A stretch of 63,002 nt of DNA, taken from contig NZ_JAMGBG010000084.1 in the NCBI RefSeq assembly GCF_023516595.1, forward strand, positions 1 through 63,002, written 5' to 3'. Of this stretch, positions 27,755 to 36,151 are shown one piece after another. Each line of letters starts with the position of its first letter. Position 1 is the first letter of the stretch. Both the position numbers and the translations under genes were made by a program. The stretch is from Streptomyces neyagawaensis. Its GTDB lineage: Bacteria > Actinomycetota > Actinomycetes > Streptomycetales > Streptomycetaceae. Under the pieces are notes generated by a model that saw only the letters and a list, made by a program, of their open reading frames with translations, did no database searches and had not been told where the DNA came from.

Positions 27755-28327
27755 TCAGTTGAGCGAAGGGTCGTCGGGGTACGTGGCCACCATCGCGAGT
27801 TCGCTGCGCTGGCGGCGCAGCACCTCCCGCCAGAGCCGTTCGGGCGAGGGGGACGACACGTCGCCGGGTTCCGACTCGACGACGTACCAGGCGCCCTCGA
27901 CCAGTTCGTCCTCCAACTGGCCGGGGCCCCAGCCCGCGTAGCCGGCGAAGATCCGCAGCGAGCCGAGCGCCGAGGCGAGGAGCTCCGGCGGGGCCTCCAG
28001 GTCGACGAGCCCGATCGCGCCGTGGACGCGCCGCCAGCCGAGCGGGGCCCGGTCGACGGGGCCGCCGCCGGGTATCACGGCGACGCCGAGCGCCGAGTCC
28101 AGGGACACCGGGCCGCCCTGGAAGACGACCCCGGGTTCGCCGGCGAGTTCCGCCCAGCCCTCCAGGATGTCTCCGACGTCCACCGGGGTGGGGCGGTTGA
28201 GGACCACCCCGAGCGAGCCCTCCTCGTCGTGGTCGAGGAGCAGCACCACAGCGCGGTCGAAGTTCGGGTCCGCCAGGGCGGGCGTGGCCACGAGCAGCCG
28301 CCCTGTGAGCGAGGACACCTCGGTCAT
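27755..28327 (-). CDS. YqgE/AlgH family protein
   Basis: A 190-residue protein with the family hallmarks GRLLVATPALADPNFDRAVV, GSLGVVLNRPTP, VFQGGPVSLDSALG and the IFAGYAGWGPGQLEDEL loop. It was once labelled a transcriptional regulator, but no DNA-binding motif is present and the function remains unclear. ATG 28327 matches the usual MTEVSSLTGRLL start of streptomycete homologues; an ATG at 28336 is also possible. Confidence 0.9.
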   Translation of the reverse strand: MTEVSSLTGRLLVATPALADPNFDRAVVLLLDHDEEGSLGVVLNRPTPVDVGDILEGWAELAGEPGVVFQGGPVSLDSALGVAVIPGGGPVDRAPLGWRRVHGAIGLVDLEAPPELLASALGSLRIFAGYAGWGPGQLEDELVEGAWYVVESEPGDVSSPSPERLWREVLRRQRSELAMVATYPDDPSLN

Positions 28328-28639
28328 GCCAGACATGATCCCGCATCCTGCCCGCGCGCGGGGAGCCAATCCCGGGAGCGGAGTGAACGCAGCTCAGGGC
28401 GCACCGGTGCGGACCCCGCGCACAGCCGTTTCGGTGACCCCATGTGCCCGGCCGCGGACGGTTCGTGTTGTGGCGAACTCATGACGTGTCTGAGAAGTAC
28501 GCGGGCTTACGGAAGGGGGGTGGGCGGCGTTTACGCTAGCCCTTCCGGCCCACGCCGAAACGGCTCCCGCACAACGGGAAAACCGGTCGGCCCCCCACGC
28601 CGTAACGCCCTCTGCCCTACTCCACGGAACGCGAGATTC
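28328..28639. other. Divergent promoter region yqgE / murA
   Basis: 312 bp. A weak promoter-like pair TTACGG (28507) and TACGCT (28532) lies about 100 bp before murA. No small gene was recognised. Confidence 0.4.
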
Positions 28640-29986
28640 ATGACCGTCAACGGCTCTGACGACGTACTGCTTGTACACGGCGGCACCCCGCTCAGTGGCG
28701 AGATCCGTGTCCGCGGTGCGAAGAACCTCGTACCCAAGGCCATGGTCGCCGCGCTGCTCGGCAGTGGTCCGAGCCGGCTGCGCAACGTCCCCGACATCCG
28801 CGACGTGCGGGTGGTGCGCGGGCTGCTCCAGCTGCACGGCGTCACGGTCCGCCCGGGGGACGAACCGGGTGAGCTGGTGATGGACCCGACGAACGTGGAG
28901 AGCGCGAACGTCGCCGACATCGACGCCCACGCGGGCTCCTCGCGCATCCCGATCCTGTTCTGTGGTCCGCTGCTGCACCGGATCGGCCACGCCTTCATCC
29001 CCGGTCTCGGCGGCTGCGACATCGGTGGTCGGCCCATCGACTTCCACTTCGAGGTGCTGCGGCAGTTCGGCGCGAAGATCGAGAAGCGGGAGGACGGCCA
29101 GTACCTGGAGGCCCCGCGGCGGCTGCGCGGTACGAAGATCCGGCTGCCGTACCCGTCGGTCGGCGCGACCGAGCAGGTGCTGCTCACGGCCGTCCTCGCG
29201 GAGGGCGTGACGGAGCTGTCGAACGCGGCGATCGAGCCGGAGATCGAGGACCTCATCTGCGTCCTGCAGAAGATGGGCTCCATCATCGCGATGGACACCG
29301 ACCGCACGATCCGCATCACCGGTGTGGACTCGCTCGGCGGCTACACCCACAAGGCCCTCCCGGACCGTCTGGAGGCCGCCTCCTGGGCGTCCGCCGCGCT
29401 GGCGACGGAGGGTGACATCTACGTCCGGGGCGCCCAGCAGCGTTCCATGATGACGTTCCTGAACACCTACCGGAAGGTGGGTGGCGCGTTCGAGATCGAC
29501 GACGAGGGCATACGCTTCTGGCACCCCGGCGGCCAGCTGAAGTCGATCGCCCTGGAGACGGACGTCCACCCCGGTTTCCAGACCGACTGGCAGCAGCCGC
29601 TGGTGGTGGCTCTGACGCAGGCCACGGGCCTGTCGATCATCCACGAGACGGTCTACGAGTCCCGGCTGGGCTTCACGTCCGCGCTGAACCAGATGGGCGC
29701 GCACATCCAGCTCTACCGCGAGTGCCTCGGCGGCTCCGACTGCCGCTTCGGCCAGCGGAACTTCCTGCACTCCGCGGTCGTGTCGGGCCCGACGAAGCTC
29801 CAGGGCGCCGACCTGGTCATCCCCGACCTCCGCGGCGGCTTCTCGTACCTGATCGCGGCCCTCGCCGCCCAGGGCACGTCCCGCGTCCACGGCATCGACC
29901 TCATCAACCGCGGCTACGAGAACTTCATGGAGAAGCTCATGGAGCTCGGCGCGAAGGTGGAACTCCCGGGCAAGGCCCTCGGCTGA
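28640..29986 (+). CDS. murA: UDP-N-acetylglucosamine 1-carboxyvinyltransferase
   Basis: First committed enzyme of peptidoglycan synthesis, transferring enolpyruvate from PEP to UDP-GlcNAc in the cytoplasm; target of fosfomycin. The 448-residue product has the EPSP-synthase-type double domain. Lys28-Asn29 is in RGAKNLVPK, and the loop Cys126 is in GLGGCDIGGRPIDFH, so the enzyme should be fosfomycin sensitive unlike Asp variants. The last 19 codons and the following 87 bp are tandemly duplicated downstream (see repeat at 29927). Confidence 0.95.
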   Translation: MTVNGSDDVLLVHGGTPLSGEIRVRGAKNLVPKAMVAALLGSGPSRLRNVPDIRDVRVVRGLLQLHGVTVRPGDEPGELVMDPTNVESANVADIDAHAGSSRIPILFCGPLLHRIGHAFIPGLGGCDIGGRPIDFHFEVLRQFGAKIEKREDGQYLEAPRRLRGTKIRLPYPSVGATEQVLLTAVLAEGVTELSNAAIEPEIEDLICVLQKMGSIIAMDTDRTIRITGVDSLGGYTHKALPDRLEAASWASAALATEGDIYVRGAQQRSMMTFLNTYRKVGGAFEIDDEGIRFWHPGGQLKSIALETDVHPGFQTDWQQPLVVALTQATGLSIIHETVYESRLGFTSALNQMGAHIQLYRECLGGSDCRFGQRNFLHSAVVSGPTKLQGADLVIPDLRGGFSYLIAALAAQGTSRVHGIDLINRGYENFMEKLMELGAKVELPGKALG

Positions 29987-30427
29987 CGCTGCGACCGAGC
30001 GGCCCCACCACCACCGCACGGCAGCACCGCTCCCTGCCGGGGGTCCGGGGGTCGGCCCCCGGACGGACACAGCATGGAGAAGCTCATGGAGCTCGGCGCC
30101 AAGGTGGAACTGCCGGGCAAGGCCCTCGGCTGACACTGCTGCCGAGCGGCTCCACCACCGCCGCACAGCAGCGCCGCTCCCTGCCGGGGGTCCGGGGGTC
30201 GTCCCCCGGACGGACACCGCATGGAGAAGCTCATGGAGCTCGGCGCGAAGGTGGAACTCCCGGGCAAGGCCCTCGGCTGACGCTGCGGCCGAGCGGCTCC
30301 ACCACCGCCGCACAGCAGCGCCGCTCCCTGCCGGGGGTCCGGGGGTCGTCCCCCGGACGGACACAGCATGGAAAAGCTCATGGAGCTCGGCGCGAAGGTG
30401 GAACTCCCGGGCAAGGCCCTCGGCTGA
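29927..30427 (+). repeat. 147-bp tandem duplication of the murA 3' end
   Basis: Copies start at 29927, 30074, 30221 and 30368, exactly 147 bp apart. Each begins with ATG and encodes MEKLMELGAKVELPGKALG plus TGA, the last 19 codons of murA, followed by about 87 bp of downstream sequence with a hairpin. The fourth copy stops at the TGA. Units differ by only a few bases. Confidence 0.97.
30043..30064 (+). terminator. murA terminator hairpin (repeated three times)
   Basis: GTCCGGGGG and CCCCCGGAC form a 9-bp stem. Because of the 147-bp duplication the same hairpin recurs at 30190-30211 and 30337-30358. Confidence 0.7.
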
Positions 30428-30489
30428 CGCGCCGCCCGTGGGGCTGACGTGCCGCTCGTCGGGCTGAGGCGTCGCCCGAAAAACGCCTG

Positions 30490-30523
30490 TGGGGCGGTCT
30501 CCCGGTGTCGGGAGGCCGCCCCA
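30490..30523. terminator. Strong hairpin between murA repeats and hup
   Basis: TGGGGCGGTCTCCCG pairs with CGGGAGGCCGCCCCA (15 bp, one G-U). It separates the convergent murA repeat array and hup. Confidence 0.75.
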
Positions 30524-30573
30524 CTGGCGTTACCGGGCCTCGTACGCCGCCGTGCGGCATACGGGCGGCGGGA

Positions 30574-30855
30574 TCACTTGCCCTTGGCGGCTTCCTTGAG
30601 CTTGCTGCCCGCGGAGACCTTGACGCTGTAGCCGGCGGGGATCTGGATCGGGTCGCCGGTCTGCGGGTTACGCGCGGTGCGAGCGGCACGGTGGGTGCGC
30701 TCGAAGGTCAGGAAACCGGGGATGGTGACCTTCTCGTCGCCCTTGGAGACGATGTCACCGACGACGTCGGCGAACGCGGCCAGCACGGCGTCGGCGTCCT
30801 TGCGGGTCACCTCGGCGCGGTCGGCCAGCGCGGCCACCAGCTCACTGCGGTTCAT
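30574..30855 (-). CDS. hup: HU-family nucleoid protein
   Basis: A 93-residue HU homologue: MNRSELVAALADRAEVTRKD start, GFLTFERTHRAARTARNPQT with the conserved R-x-x-R-x-x-R-N-P-x-T arm, and a KVSAGSKLKEAAK C-terminus. It binds and bends DNA without sequence specificity. ATG 30855 has GGGAG upstream. This corresponds to the short HU of streptomycetes (from memory SCO2950), not the long Lys-rich HupS type. Confidence 0.95.
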   Translation of the reverse strand: MNRSELVAALADRAEVTRKDADAVLAAFADVVGDIVSKGDEKVTIPGFLTFERTHRAARTARNPQTGDPIQIPAGYSVKVSAGSKLKEAAKGK

Positions 30856-30965
30856 GTTGTTACTCCCGTGTTCTTCTTGCCGTTGAGGCGGACCCGGGTC
30901 CGTCGTCAGACCCTCGCGCCCAGGGACGCATCCTGCACTCACCTGCGGCGGGAAAGCCAATCCGG

Positions 30966-31007
30966 CACCCATGGGAGTCACACGAACACCCATGGGAGTC
31001 ACACGAA
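30966..31007. repeat. 21-bp direct repeat upstream of hup
   Basis: Two perfect copies of a 21-bp unit (CACCCATGGGAGTCACACGA plus A), each with a CCCATGGG palindrome, about 110-150 bp before the hup start. A perfect GTGAC-T-GTCAC palindrome follows at 31123-31133. Possible regulatory sites. Confidence 0.6.
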
Positions 31008-31173
31008 AAGCGCCATGTCCACGCCGGTCCCGCTCGGCCCGCCACGACGGCGGACTGGCCGCCACCCTAGGCGTACGTACGGCCCGGACCCCCGCGACGC
31101 GCCGGGATCCGGGCCTATCGTGGTGACTGTCACAGTACGGCCGGAGCCGCTGTCGGGCCACCCGTGACCGGGG

Positions 31174-32589
31174 TCAGGCGGTGGCGCCGGCGGCCTTCGC
31201 GGCCTCGCGGACCGCGCCGGCGACCGCTCCCGCGACCTTGTCGTTGAAGACGCTCGGGATGATGTAGTTCGCGTTCAGCTCGTCCTCGGTGACGACGTCC
31301 GCGAGGGCCTTCGCGGCGGCGATCATCATCTCCGTGTTGACGGTGCGGGACTGGGCGTCGAGGAGACCGCGGAAGACACCCGGGAAGACCAGCACGTTGT
31401 TGATCTGGTTCGGGAAGTCGGAGCGGCCGGTGGCCACGACGGCCGCCGTCTGACGGGCCACCGCGGGGTCGACCTCGGGGTCCGGGTTCGCGAGCGCGAA
31501 CACGATCGCGTTGTCGGCCATGGCGGCCACGTCGTCGCCGTCGAGGACGTTCGGGGCGGAGACGCCGATGAAGACGTCCGCGTCGCGCACGGCCTCCTTC
31601 AACGTGCCGGTGAGGCCCTCGGGGTTGGTGTTGTCGGCGATCCAGCGCAGCGGGGAGTCGGCGGCGGCGTCGACCAGGTCCGCGCGGTCGCAGTGCACGA
31701 CACCGTGGATGTCGGCGACGACGGCGTTCTTCACACCGGCGGCGATGAGCAGCTTCAGGATGGCCGTACCGGCCGCGCCGGCGCCCGACATGACGACGCG
31801 GATGTCGCCGATTCCCTTGCCCGCCACGCGAAGTGCGTTGGTGAGGGCGGCGAGCACGACGATCGCGGTGCCGTGCTGGTCGTCGTGGAAGACGGGGATG
31901 TCGAGGGCCTCGCGCAGCCGGGCCTCGATCTCGAAGCAGCGGGGCGCGGAGATGTCCTCCAGGTTGATGCCCGCGAAGCCGGGGGCGATCGCCTTGACGA
32001 TCTCGACGATCGCGTCGGTGTCCTGGGTGTCGAGGCAGAGCGGCCAGGCGTCGATGCCGGCGAACCGCTTGAAGAGGGCCGCCTTGCCCTCCATGACGGG
32101 CAGCGCGGCCTTGGGGCCGATGTTGCCGAGGCCGAGGACGGCCGAGCCGTCCGTCACGACCGCAACGGAGTTGCGCTTGATGGTGAGGCGGCGGGCGTCC
32201 TCGGGGTTCTCGGCGATCGCCATGCAGACGCGGGCCACACCCGGCGTGTAGATCATCGAGAGGTCGTCACGGTTGCGGATGGGGTGCTTCGACGCCATCT
32301 CGATCTTGCCGCCGAGGTGCATCAGGAACGTACGGTCGGAGACCTTGCCGAGCGTCACGCCCTCGATGCCGCGGAGCTGCTCGACGATCTCGTCGGCGTG
32401 CGCGGTGGAGGTCGCCGCGATGGTGACGTCGATACGGAGCTTCTCGTGGCCGGAGGCGGTCACGTCGAGGCCGGTCACCGAGCCTCCGTGGGACTCGACG
32501 GCTCCGGTGAGCTGGGAGACCGCGGTTCCGCTCGCGGGCACCTCCAGGCGGACCGTCATCGAGTAGGAGACGCTGGGCGCCGTTGCCAT
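31174..32589 (-). CDS. NAD-dependent malic enzyme with N-terminal ACT domain
   Basis: A 471-residue enzyme that oxidatively decarboxylates malate to pyruvate. An ACT-like domain (about 7-85) precedes the malic domain (LSMIYTPGVARVC with the catalytic Tyr, IGPKAALPVMEGK with the Lys, FHDDQHGTAIV metal/substrate site) and the Rossmann domain (VMSGAGAAGTAI). The closest remembered relative, S. coelicolor SCO2951, uses NAD. ATG 32589 has GAGGAAG upstream. Confidence 0.92.
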   Translation of the reverse strand: MATAPSVSYSMTVRLEVPASGTAVSQLTGAVESHGGSVTGLDVTASGHEKLRIDVTIAATSTAHADEIVEQLRGIEGVTLGKVSDRTFLMHLGGKIEMASKHPIRNRDDLSMIYTPGVARVCMAIAENPEDARRLTIKRNSVAVVTDGSAVLGLGNIGPKAALPVMEGKAALFKRFAGIDAWPLCLDTQDTDAIVEIVKAIAPGFAGINLEDISAPRCFEIEARLREALDIPVFHDDQHGTAIVVLAALTNALRVAGKGIGDIRVVMSGAGAAGTAILKLLIAAGVKNAVVADIHGVVHCDRADLVDAAADSPLRWIADNTNPEGLTGTLKEAVRDADVFIGVSAPNVLDGDDVAAMADNAIVFALANPDPEVDPAVARQTAAVVATGRSDFPNQINNVLVFPGVFRGLLDAQSRTVNTEMMIAAAKALADVVTEDELNANYIIPSVFNDKVAGAVAGAVREAAKAAGATA

Positions 32590-32705
32590 GGCCGACTTCC
32601 TCTGCTTTCGCTACTGCGTTGGTGCGTTTTGCCGTCCGATCGTCGCACCTACCACCGAGTAGGCGTTAGCCCGGTGGGATTGTGAACGTTTTGTTCTCAA
32701 CGGAA

Positions 32706-32736
32706 AGAGGCCCACGTCACAGGGACGTGGGCCTCT
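32706..32736 (-). terminator. Intrinsic terminator
   Basis: AGAGGCCCACGTC and GACGTGGGCCTCT form a perfect 13-bp stem followed on the minus strand by TTTCC. It ends either the helicase mRNA or the candidate small RNA at 32706-32860. Confidence 0.8.
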
Positions 32737-32860
32737 CGCGTACTACTGGTGTCCAAGTGGCACCGACCCGCCATGCTCGCCTCGCGGCAAGTGGTCGCTC
32801 TGAGCGACGAAGGTTGGGCCCGGGGGCTTGGATCGAGCCGGTGCCACCACCCAGGCTAAC
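32706..32860 (-). ncRNA. Candidate structured small RNA
   Basis: On the minus strand the sequence between the helicase stop and the terminator forms a closed structure: outer arms GTGGCACCG (32757-32765) and CGGTGCCAC (32839-32847) enclose a GTCGCT-CTG-AGCGAC hairpin (32794-32808), followed by the 13-bp terminator at 32706. No open frame fits. It could be a processed 3' UTR of the helicase or a separate RNA. Confidence 0.45.
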
Positions 32861-32918
32861 AGGCGCCCCGACGTTCTGGGAGTTGACGATGCGTCGGCGG
32901 GTGCGGGTGGTTCCAGCG

Positions 32919-35216
32919 TCAGTCGCGCAGCAGATCCGGTACGCCGTTCGCGTCGGGGTCGTCCCTCTCCGCCGAGACGACCGTCAGTTGCTGGGTCGCC
33001 CTCGTCAGGGCCACGTACAGGACCCGCAGGCCCGCCGGGGACTCGTCGGCGATCTCCGCCGGGGAGACGACCACCGTCGCGTCGTACTCCAGGCCCTTCG
33101 CCTCCAGGCTGCCGAGGGCGACGACGCGGTCGCCGAGGCCGGCCAGCCAGCGCGCGGCCTCCTCGCGGCGGTTCATCGCGACGACCACGCCGACCGTCCC
33201 GTCGACGAGGTCCAGCAGCCGCGCGGCCTCCGCGCGGACCGTGCGGGCCAGGGTGTCGCGCTGGGCGGTGACGAAGCGGGGCTCGACGCCGGTGGAGCGG
33301 ACCGCGGACGGGGACTGGGAGCCCGGCATCGCCAGCGCCAGCACCTTCGCCGCCAGTTCGGCGATCTCGGCCGGGTTGCGGTAGTTGACGGTGAGGGTGA
33401 AGCGGCGGCGCGGGCGGGTGCCCAGCGCCTCGTCGCGGGCCTCGGCCGCCTCGTCCGGGTCGGACCAGGAGGACTGGGCGGGGTCGCCCACGACCGTCCA
33501 GGTGGCGTGCCGGCCGCGGCGGCCCACCATGCGCCACTGCATCGGGGTCAGGTCCTGCGCCTCGTCGACGATGATGTGCGCGTACTCGGTGCGTTCCTGG
33601 GCCAGCCGCTCGGCGCGCTCGCGCTGGGTCTCCTCGCGCACCGGCATCAGCTCCTCCAGGCCCGTGAGCTGGTCGAGCGGGTCGAGTTCGCGCTTCTTGC
33701 GGGGGCGGGCGGGCATGCCCAGGATCGCCTGGAGCTCGTCGAGCATGGCGACGTCGTGGACGGAGAGGCCGTCCCGCTTGAGGGACCGGGCGACCCGGCG
33801 GACCTCGCCTGGGTTGAGGATGCGCCGGGCCCAGCGGCCGAGGCGGCGCTCGTCGGCCATGGCGGTGAGGACCGCGCGGGGCGTCAGCTCGGGCCACCAG
33901 GCGTCGAGGAAGGCGATGAAGTCGTCCTCGCTCGTGATGTCCTCGTCGAAGGAGGAGCGGAGCTCGGCGGCGAGTTCGGGGTCCGTGTGCCGTCCCGCGG
34001 CGCCCGACCGGTCCCACAGGGCGTCGAGCAGGAGCTTGCGGGCGCGGGGCCGCAGCAGGTTGACGGGGGCGGTGCCGCCGAGCGCGTTGCGGCGGACGCG
34101 GTCCAGTTCCTCGGCCTCCAGCTCCAGCCGCCGGCCGAAGGCGACGACACGCAGCCGGGTGGGCGCGTCGCTCCGCTCCAGCGCGCCCCGGGCGGCCTTC
34201 CGCAGCACCTTGAGCATGCGGTACGAGCCCTTGGCGCGGGCCACGGCCGGGGAGTCGTACAGGGTGGCCTCGGCGCCGTCGACGAGGGAGCCGATGGCGC
34301 GGATGGCGACCTGGCCCTCCTCGCCGAGCGAGGGCAGGACGCCCTCGGTGTACGCCACAAGCAGCGGGGTCGGGGAGACGATGAGGATGCCGCCCGCGTA
34401 CCGGCGCCGGTCCTGGTAGAGGAGGTACGCGGCGCGGTGCAGGGCGACGGCCGTCTTGCCGGTGCCGGGCCCGCCCTCCACGTAGGTCACGGAGGCGGCG
34501 GGGGCGCGGATCACCAGGTCCTGCTCGGCCTGGATGGAGGCGACGATGTCCCGCATGGTGTGGCTGCGGGCCTGGCCGAGGGCGGCCATGAGGGCTCCGT
34601 CACCGATGACGGGCAGCTCGTGGCCGTCGAGGCGCGCCGTCAGCTCGGGGCGCATCAGGTCGTCCTCCACGCCGAGCACCTTGCGGCCCTTGGAACGGAT
34701 GACCCGGCGGCGGACGACCCGGCCGGGGTCGACCGGGGTCGAGCGGTAGAAGGGGGCGGCTGCGGGGGCCCGCCAGTCGATGACCAGCGGCGCGTACTCG
34801 GAGTCGAGGACGCCGATGCGGCCGATGTGCAGGGTCTCGGCGATGTCGGCGGTGTTGTCGGGGCGGACCGCGCCCTCGGCGGGCTCGACGGCGGTGTACG
34901 CGCCGTCCGGGCCCTTCTTGCCGTCCTTGCCGAGGAGGAGGTCGATACGGCCGAAGAGGAAGTCCTCGAACTCGTTGTTCAGCCGGTTCAGATGGATACC
35001 CGCGCGGAAGACCTGGGCGTCCCGTTCGGCGAGCGCGCCCGGGGTGCCGACCTGGCCGCGCTTTGCCGCGTCGTTCATCAGGAACTCCGCCTCGTGGATC
35101 TTCTCCTCGAGACGCCGGTACACCCGGTCCAGATGTTCCTGTTCCACGCCGATCTCCCGCTCACGGACGGAGTCGTGAGCGGAGTCGAGCGTTACCTGCT
35201 GAACCTGAGCGGCCAC
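32919..35216 (-). CDS. HelD-like UvrD/Rep superfamily 1 helicase
   Basis: A 765-residue protein. An N-terminal coiled coil (about 22-52, EHLDRVYRRLEEKIHEAEFL) precedes a beta-rich segment (IGRIGVLDSEYAPLVIDWRAP), typical of HelD proteins that insert into RNA polymerase. Walker A is at 248-255 (GGPGTGKT); motif II is IIVDEAQDLTPMQW; a C-terminal RecA domain ends VLYVALTRATQQL. HelD proteins free stalled or rifamycin-bound RNA polymerase; the HelR subgroup gives rifamycin tolerance. The GTG at 35216 has AAGGGG seven bases upstream. No rifamycin-associated element was found nearby. Confidence 0.88.
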   Translation of the reverse strand: MAAQVQQVTLDSAHDSVREREIGVEQEHLDRVYRRLEEKIHEAEFLMNDAAKRGQVGTPGALAERDAQVFRAGIHLNRLNNEFEDFLFGRIDLLLGKDGKKGPDGAYTAVEPAEGAVRPDNTADIAETLHIGRIGVLDSEYAPLVIDWRAPAAAPFYRSTPVDPGRVVRRRVIRSKGRKVLGVEDDLMRPELTARLDGHELPVIGDGALMAALGQARSHTMRDIVASIQAEQDLVIRAPAASVTYVEGGPGTGKTAVALHRAAYLLYQDRRRYAGGILIVSPTPLLVAYTEGVLPSLGEEGQVAIRAIGSLVDGAEATLYDSPAVARAKGSYRMLKVLRKAARGALERSDAPTRLRVVAFGRRLELEAEELDRVRRNALGGTAPVNLLRPRARKLLLDALWDRSGAAGRHTDPELAAELRSSFDEDITSEDDFIAFLDAWWPELTPRAVLTAMADERRLGRWARRILNPGEVRRVARSLKRDGLSVHDVAMLDELQAILGMPARPRKKRELDPLDQLTGLEELMPVREETQRERAERLAQERTEYAHIIVDEAQDLTPMQWRMVGRRGRHATWTVVGDPAQSSWSDPDEAAEARDEALGTRPRRRFTLTVNYRNPAEIAELAAKVLALAMPGSQSPSAVRSTGVEPRFVTAQRDTLARTVRAEAARLLDLVDGTVGVVVAMNRREEAARWLAGLGDRVVALGSLEAKGLEYDATVVVSPAEIADESPAGLRVLYVALTRATQQLTVVSAERDDPDANGVPDLLRD

Positions 35217-35332
35217 CCGGGCCCCCTTCTGACGTGCTGGGCAGCCGTCCACCGTACGCGACGGTAGCCCCCGGGGGGAACAGCCGGTGCCCCGCGCCCC
35301 CGAAAGACGAGGGGACGCGGGGCACCGGTCGG

Positions 35333-36151
35333 TTACGCCTCGACCTGGACCAGCTTCTTGCCGGAGAAGGTCAGGACCTCGAAGTGGTCGATCTCGTCCG
35401 GGGTGAAGGCGGCGCCGCCCTCGACGTAGAGCGGCTTCCTGGCCTGCTCCGTCTTGGCGCCCTCGATGCCGTAACCCCAGGTCGGGACGGACCAGGAAGT
35501 GACCGTCTCCCGCTCACCGTTCTTGCCGACGGCGATCAGCGAGCACTTCTCCGGGCCCTTGACGTTCTTCAGCTCCAGGACCGCCTGGGTGCCCCAGGCC
35601 TTCTCCTTCATGGCGACCGTGGCACTGACCTTGGTGGAGGCGTCCGTGCGCTGCACCTTGTCGTCGATCGCCGTGAACACGGTCTGGGCCTGGTTCTCGA
35701 CGCCCGGTTTGGCCGACGGCGTGCCGCTGTCGCCGCCGGTCGTCGCGAACACCGCGGTGGGACCCGCGACGATCGCGGCGATGCCCGCCGCCAGCATGAA
35801 GAAGTTGCGCCGGCTCTTCTTGGCCCGGTGCTGGACGACCTCGCCGACCAGCCGGTCCGAGAGCTTGGTGCTCGGTTTCGCCGCCAGGGACTCGCCGATC
35901 GCCGGTGTCCCCTGGGCCGCGGGCAGATCGGCGAGGGCGGCCAGCATGGGTTCCATGCCGGCCAGCTCGTCGAGCTGCTGACCGCACCACTCGCACGTGG
36001 CGAGATGGGCCTCGAATTGTGTGGCCTCGGCGTCGTCCAGTATCCCGAGGGCGTACGCGCCGACGGTTTCGTGGATGTTGTCGCCGGAACCTTGGGCTCC
36101 TTGCACAGACCCGGGCATTCCCGGTCCATACCCCCCGTAGATGTTGCTCAT
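35333..36151 (-). CDS. rsuA: Membrane anti-sigma factor (RsuA-like, zinc-binding)
   Basis: A 272-residue protein with a cytoplasmic zinc anti-sigma domain (His49-x3-Cys53-x2-Cys56, FEAHLATCEWC), one membrane helix (about 117-137) and an extracytoplasmic domain of about 130 residues that ends with GKKLVQVEA. The outer part resembles anti-sigma-K-type sensor domains. Its ATG overlaps the stop of the sigma gene (ATGA), the usual sigma/anti-sigma coupling. It should hold the sigma factor inactive until an envelope signal releases it. Confidence 0.88.
   Translation of the reverse strand: MSNIYGGYGPGMPGSVQGAQGSGDNIHETVGAYALGILDDAEATQFEAHLATCEWCGQQLDELAGMEPMLAALADLPAAQGTPAIGESLAAKPSTKLSDRLVGEVVQHRAKKSRRNFFMLAAGIAAIVAGPTAVFATTGGDSGTPSAKPGVENQAQTVFTAIDDKVQRTDASTKVSATVAMKEKAWGTQAVLELKNVKGPEKCSLIAVGKNGERETVTSWSVPTWGYGIEGAKTEQARKPLYVEGGAAFTPDEIDHFEVLTFSGKKLVQVEA

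Noticed and set aside
30074..30427. Three extra small genes encoding MEKLMELGAKVELPGKALG
   Set aside because: They are duplicated murA 3' ends without new ribosome sites; kept as a repeat and a finding, not annotated as genes.
32682..35267. A plus-strand open frame of about 860 codons opposite the HelD-like helicase
   Set aside because: Shadow of a gene with clear helicase motifs, and it would overrun the terminator and candidate RNA.
35217..35332. Rifamycin-associated element upstream of the HelD-like gene
   Set aside because: The inverted repeat GGGGCTTGC/GCAAGCCCC was looked for and is absent; only GC-rich terminator-like sequence is present.
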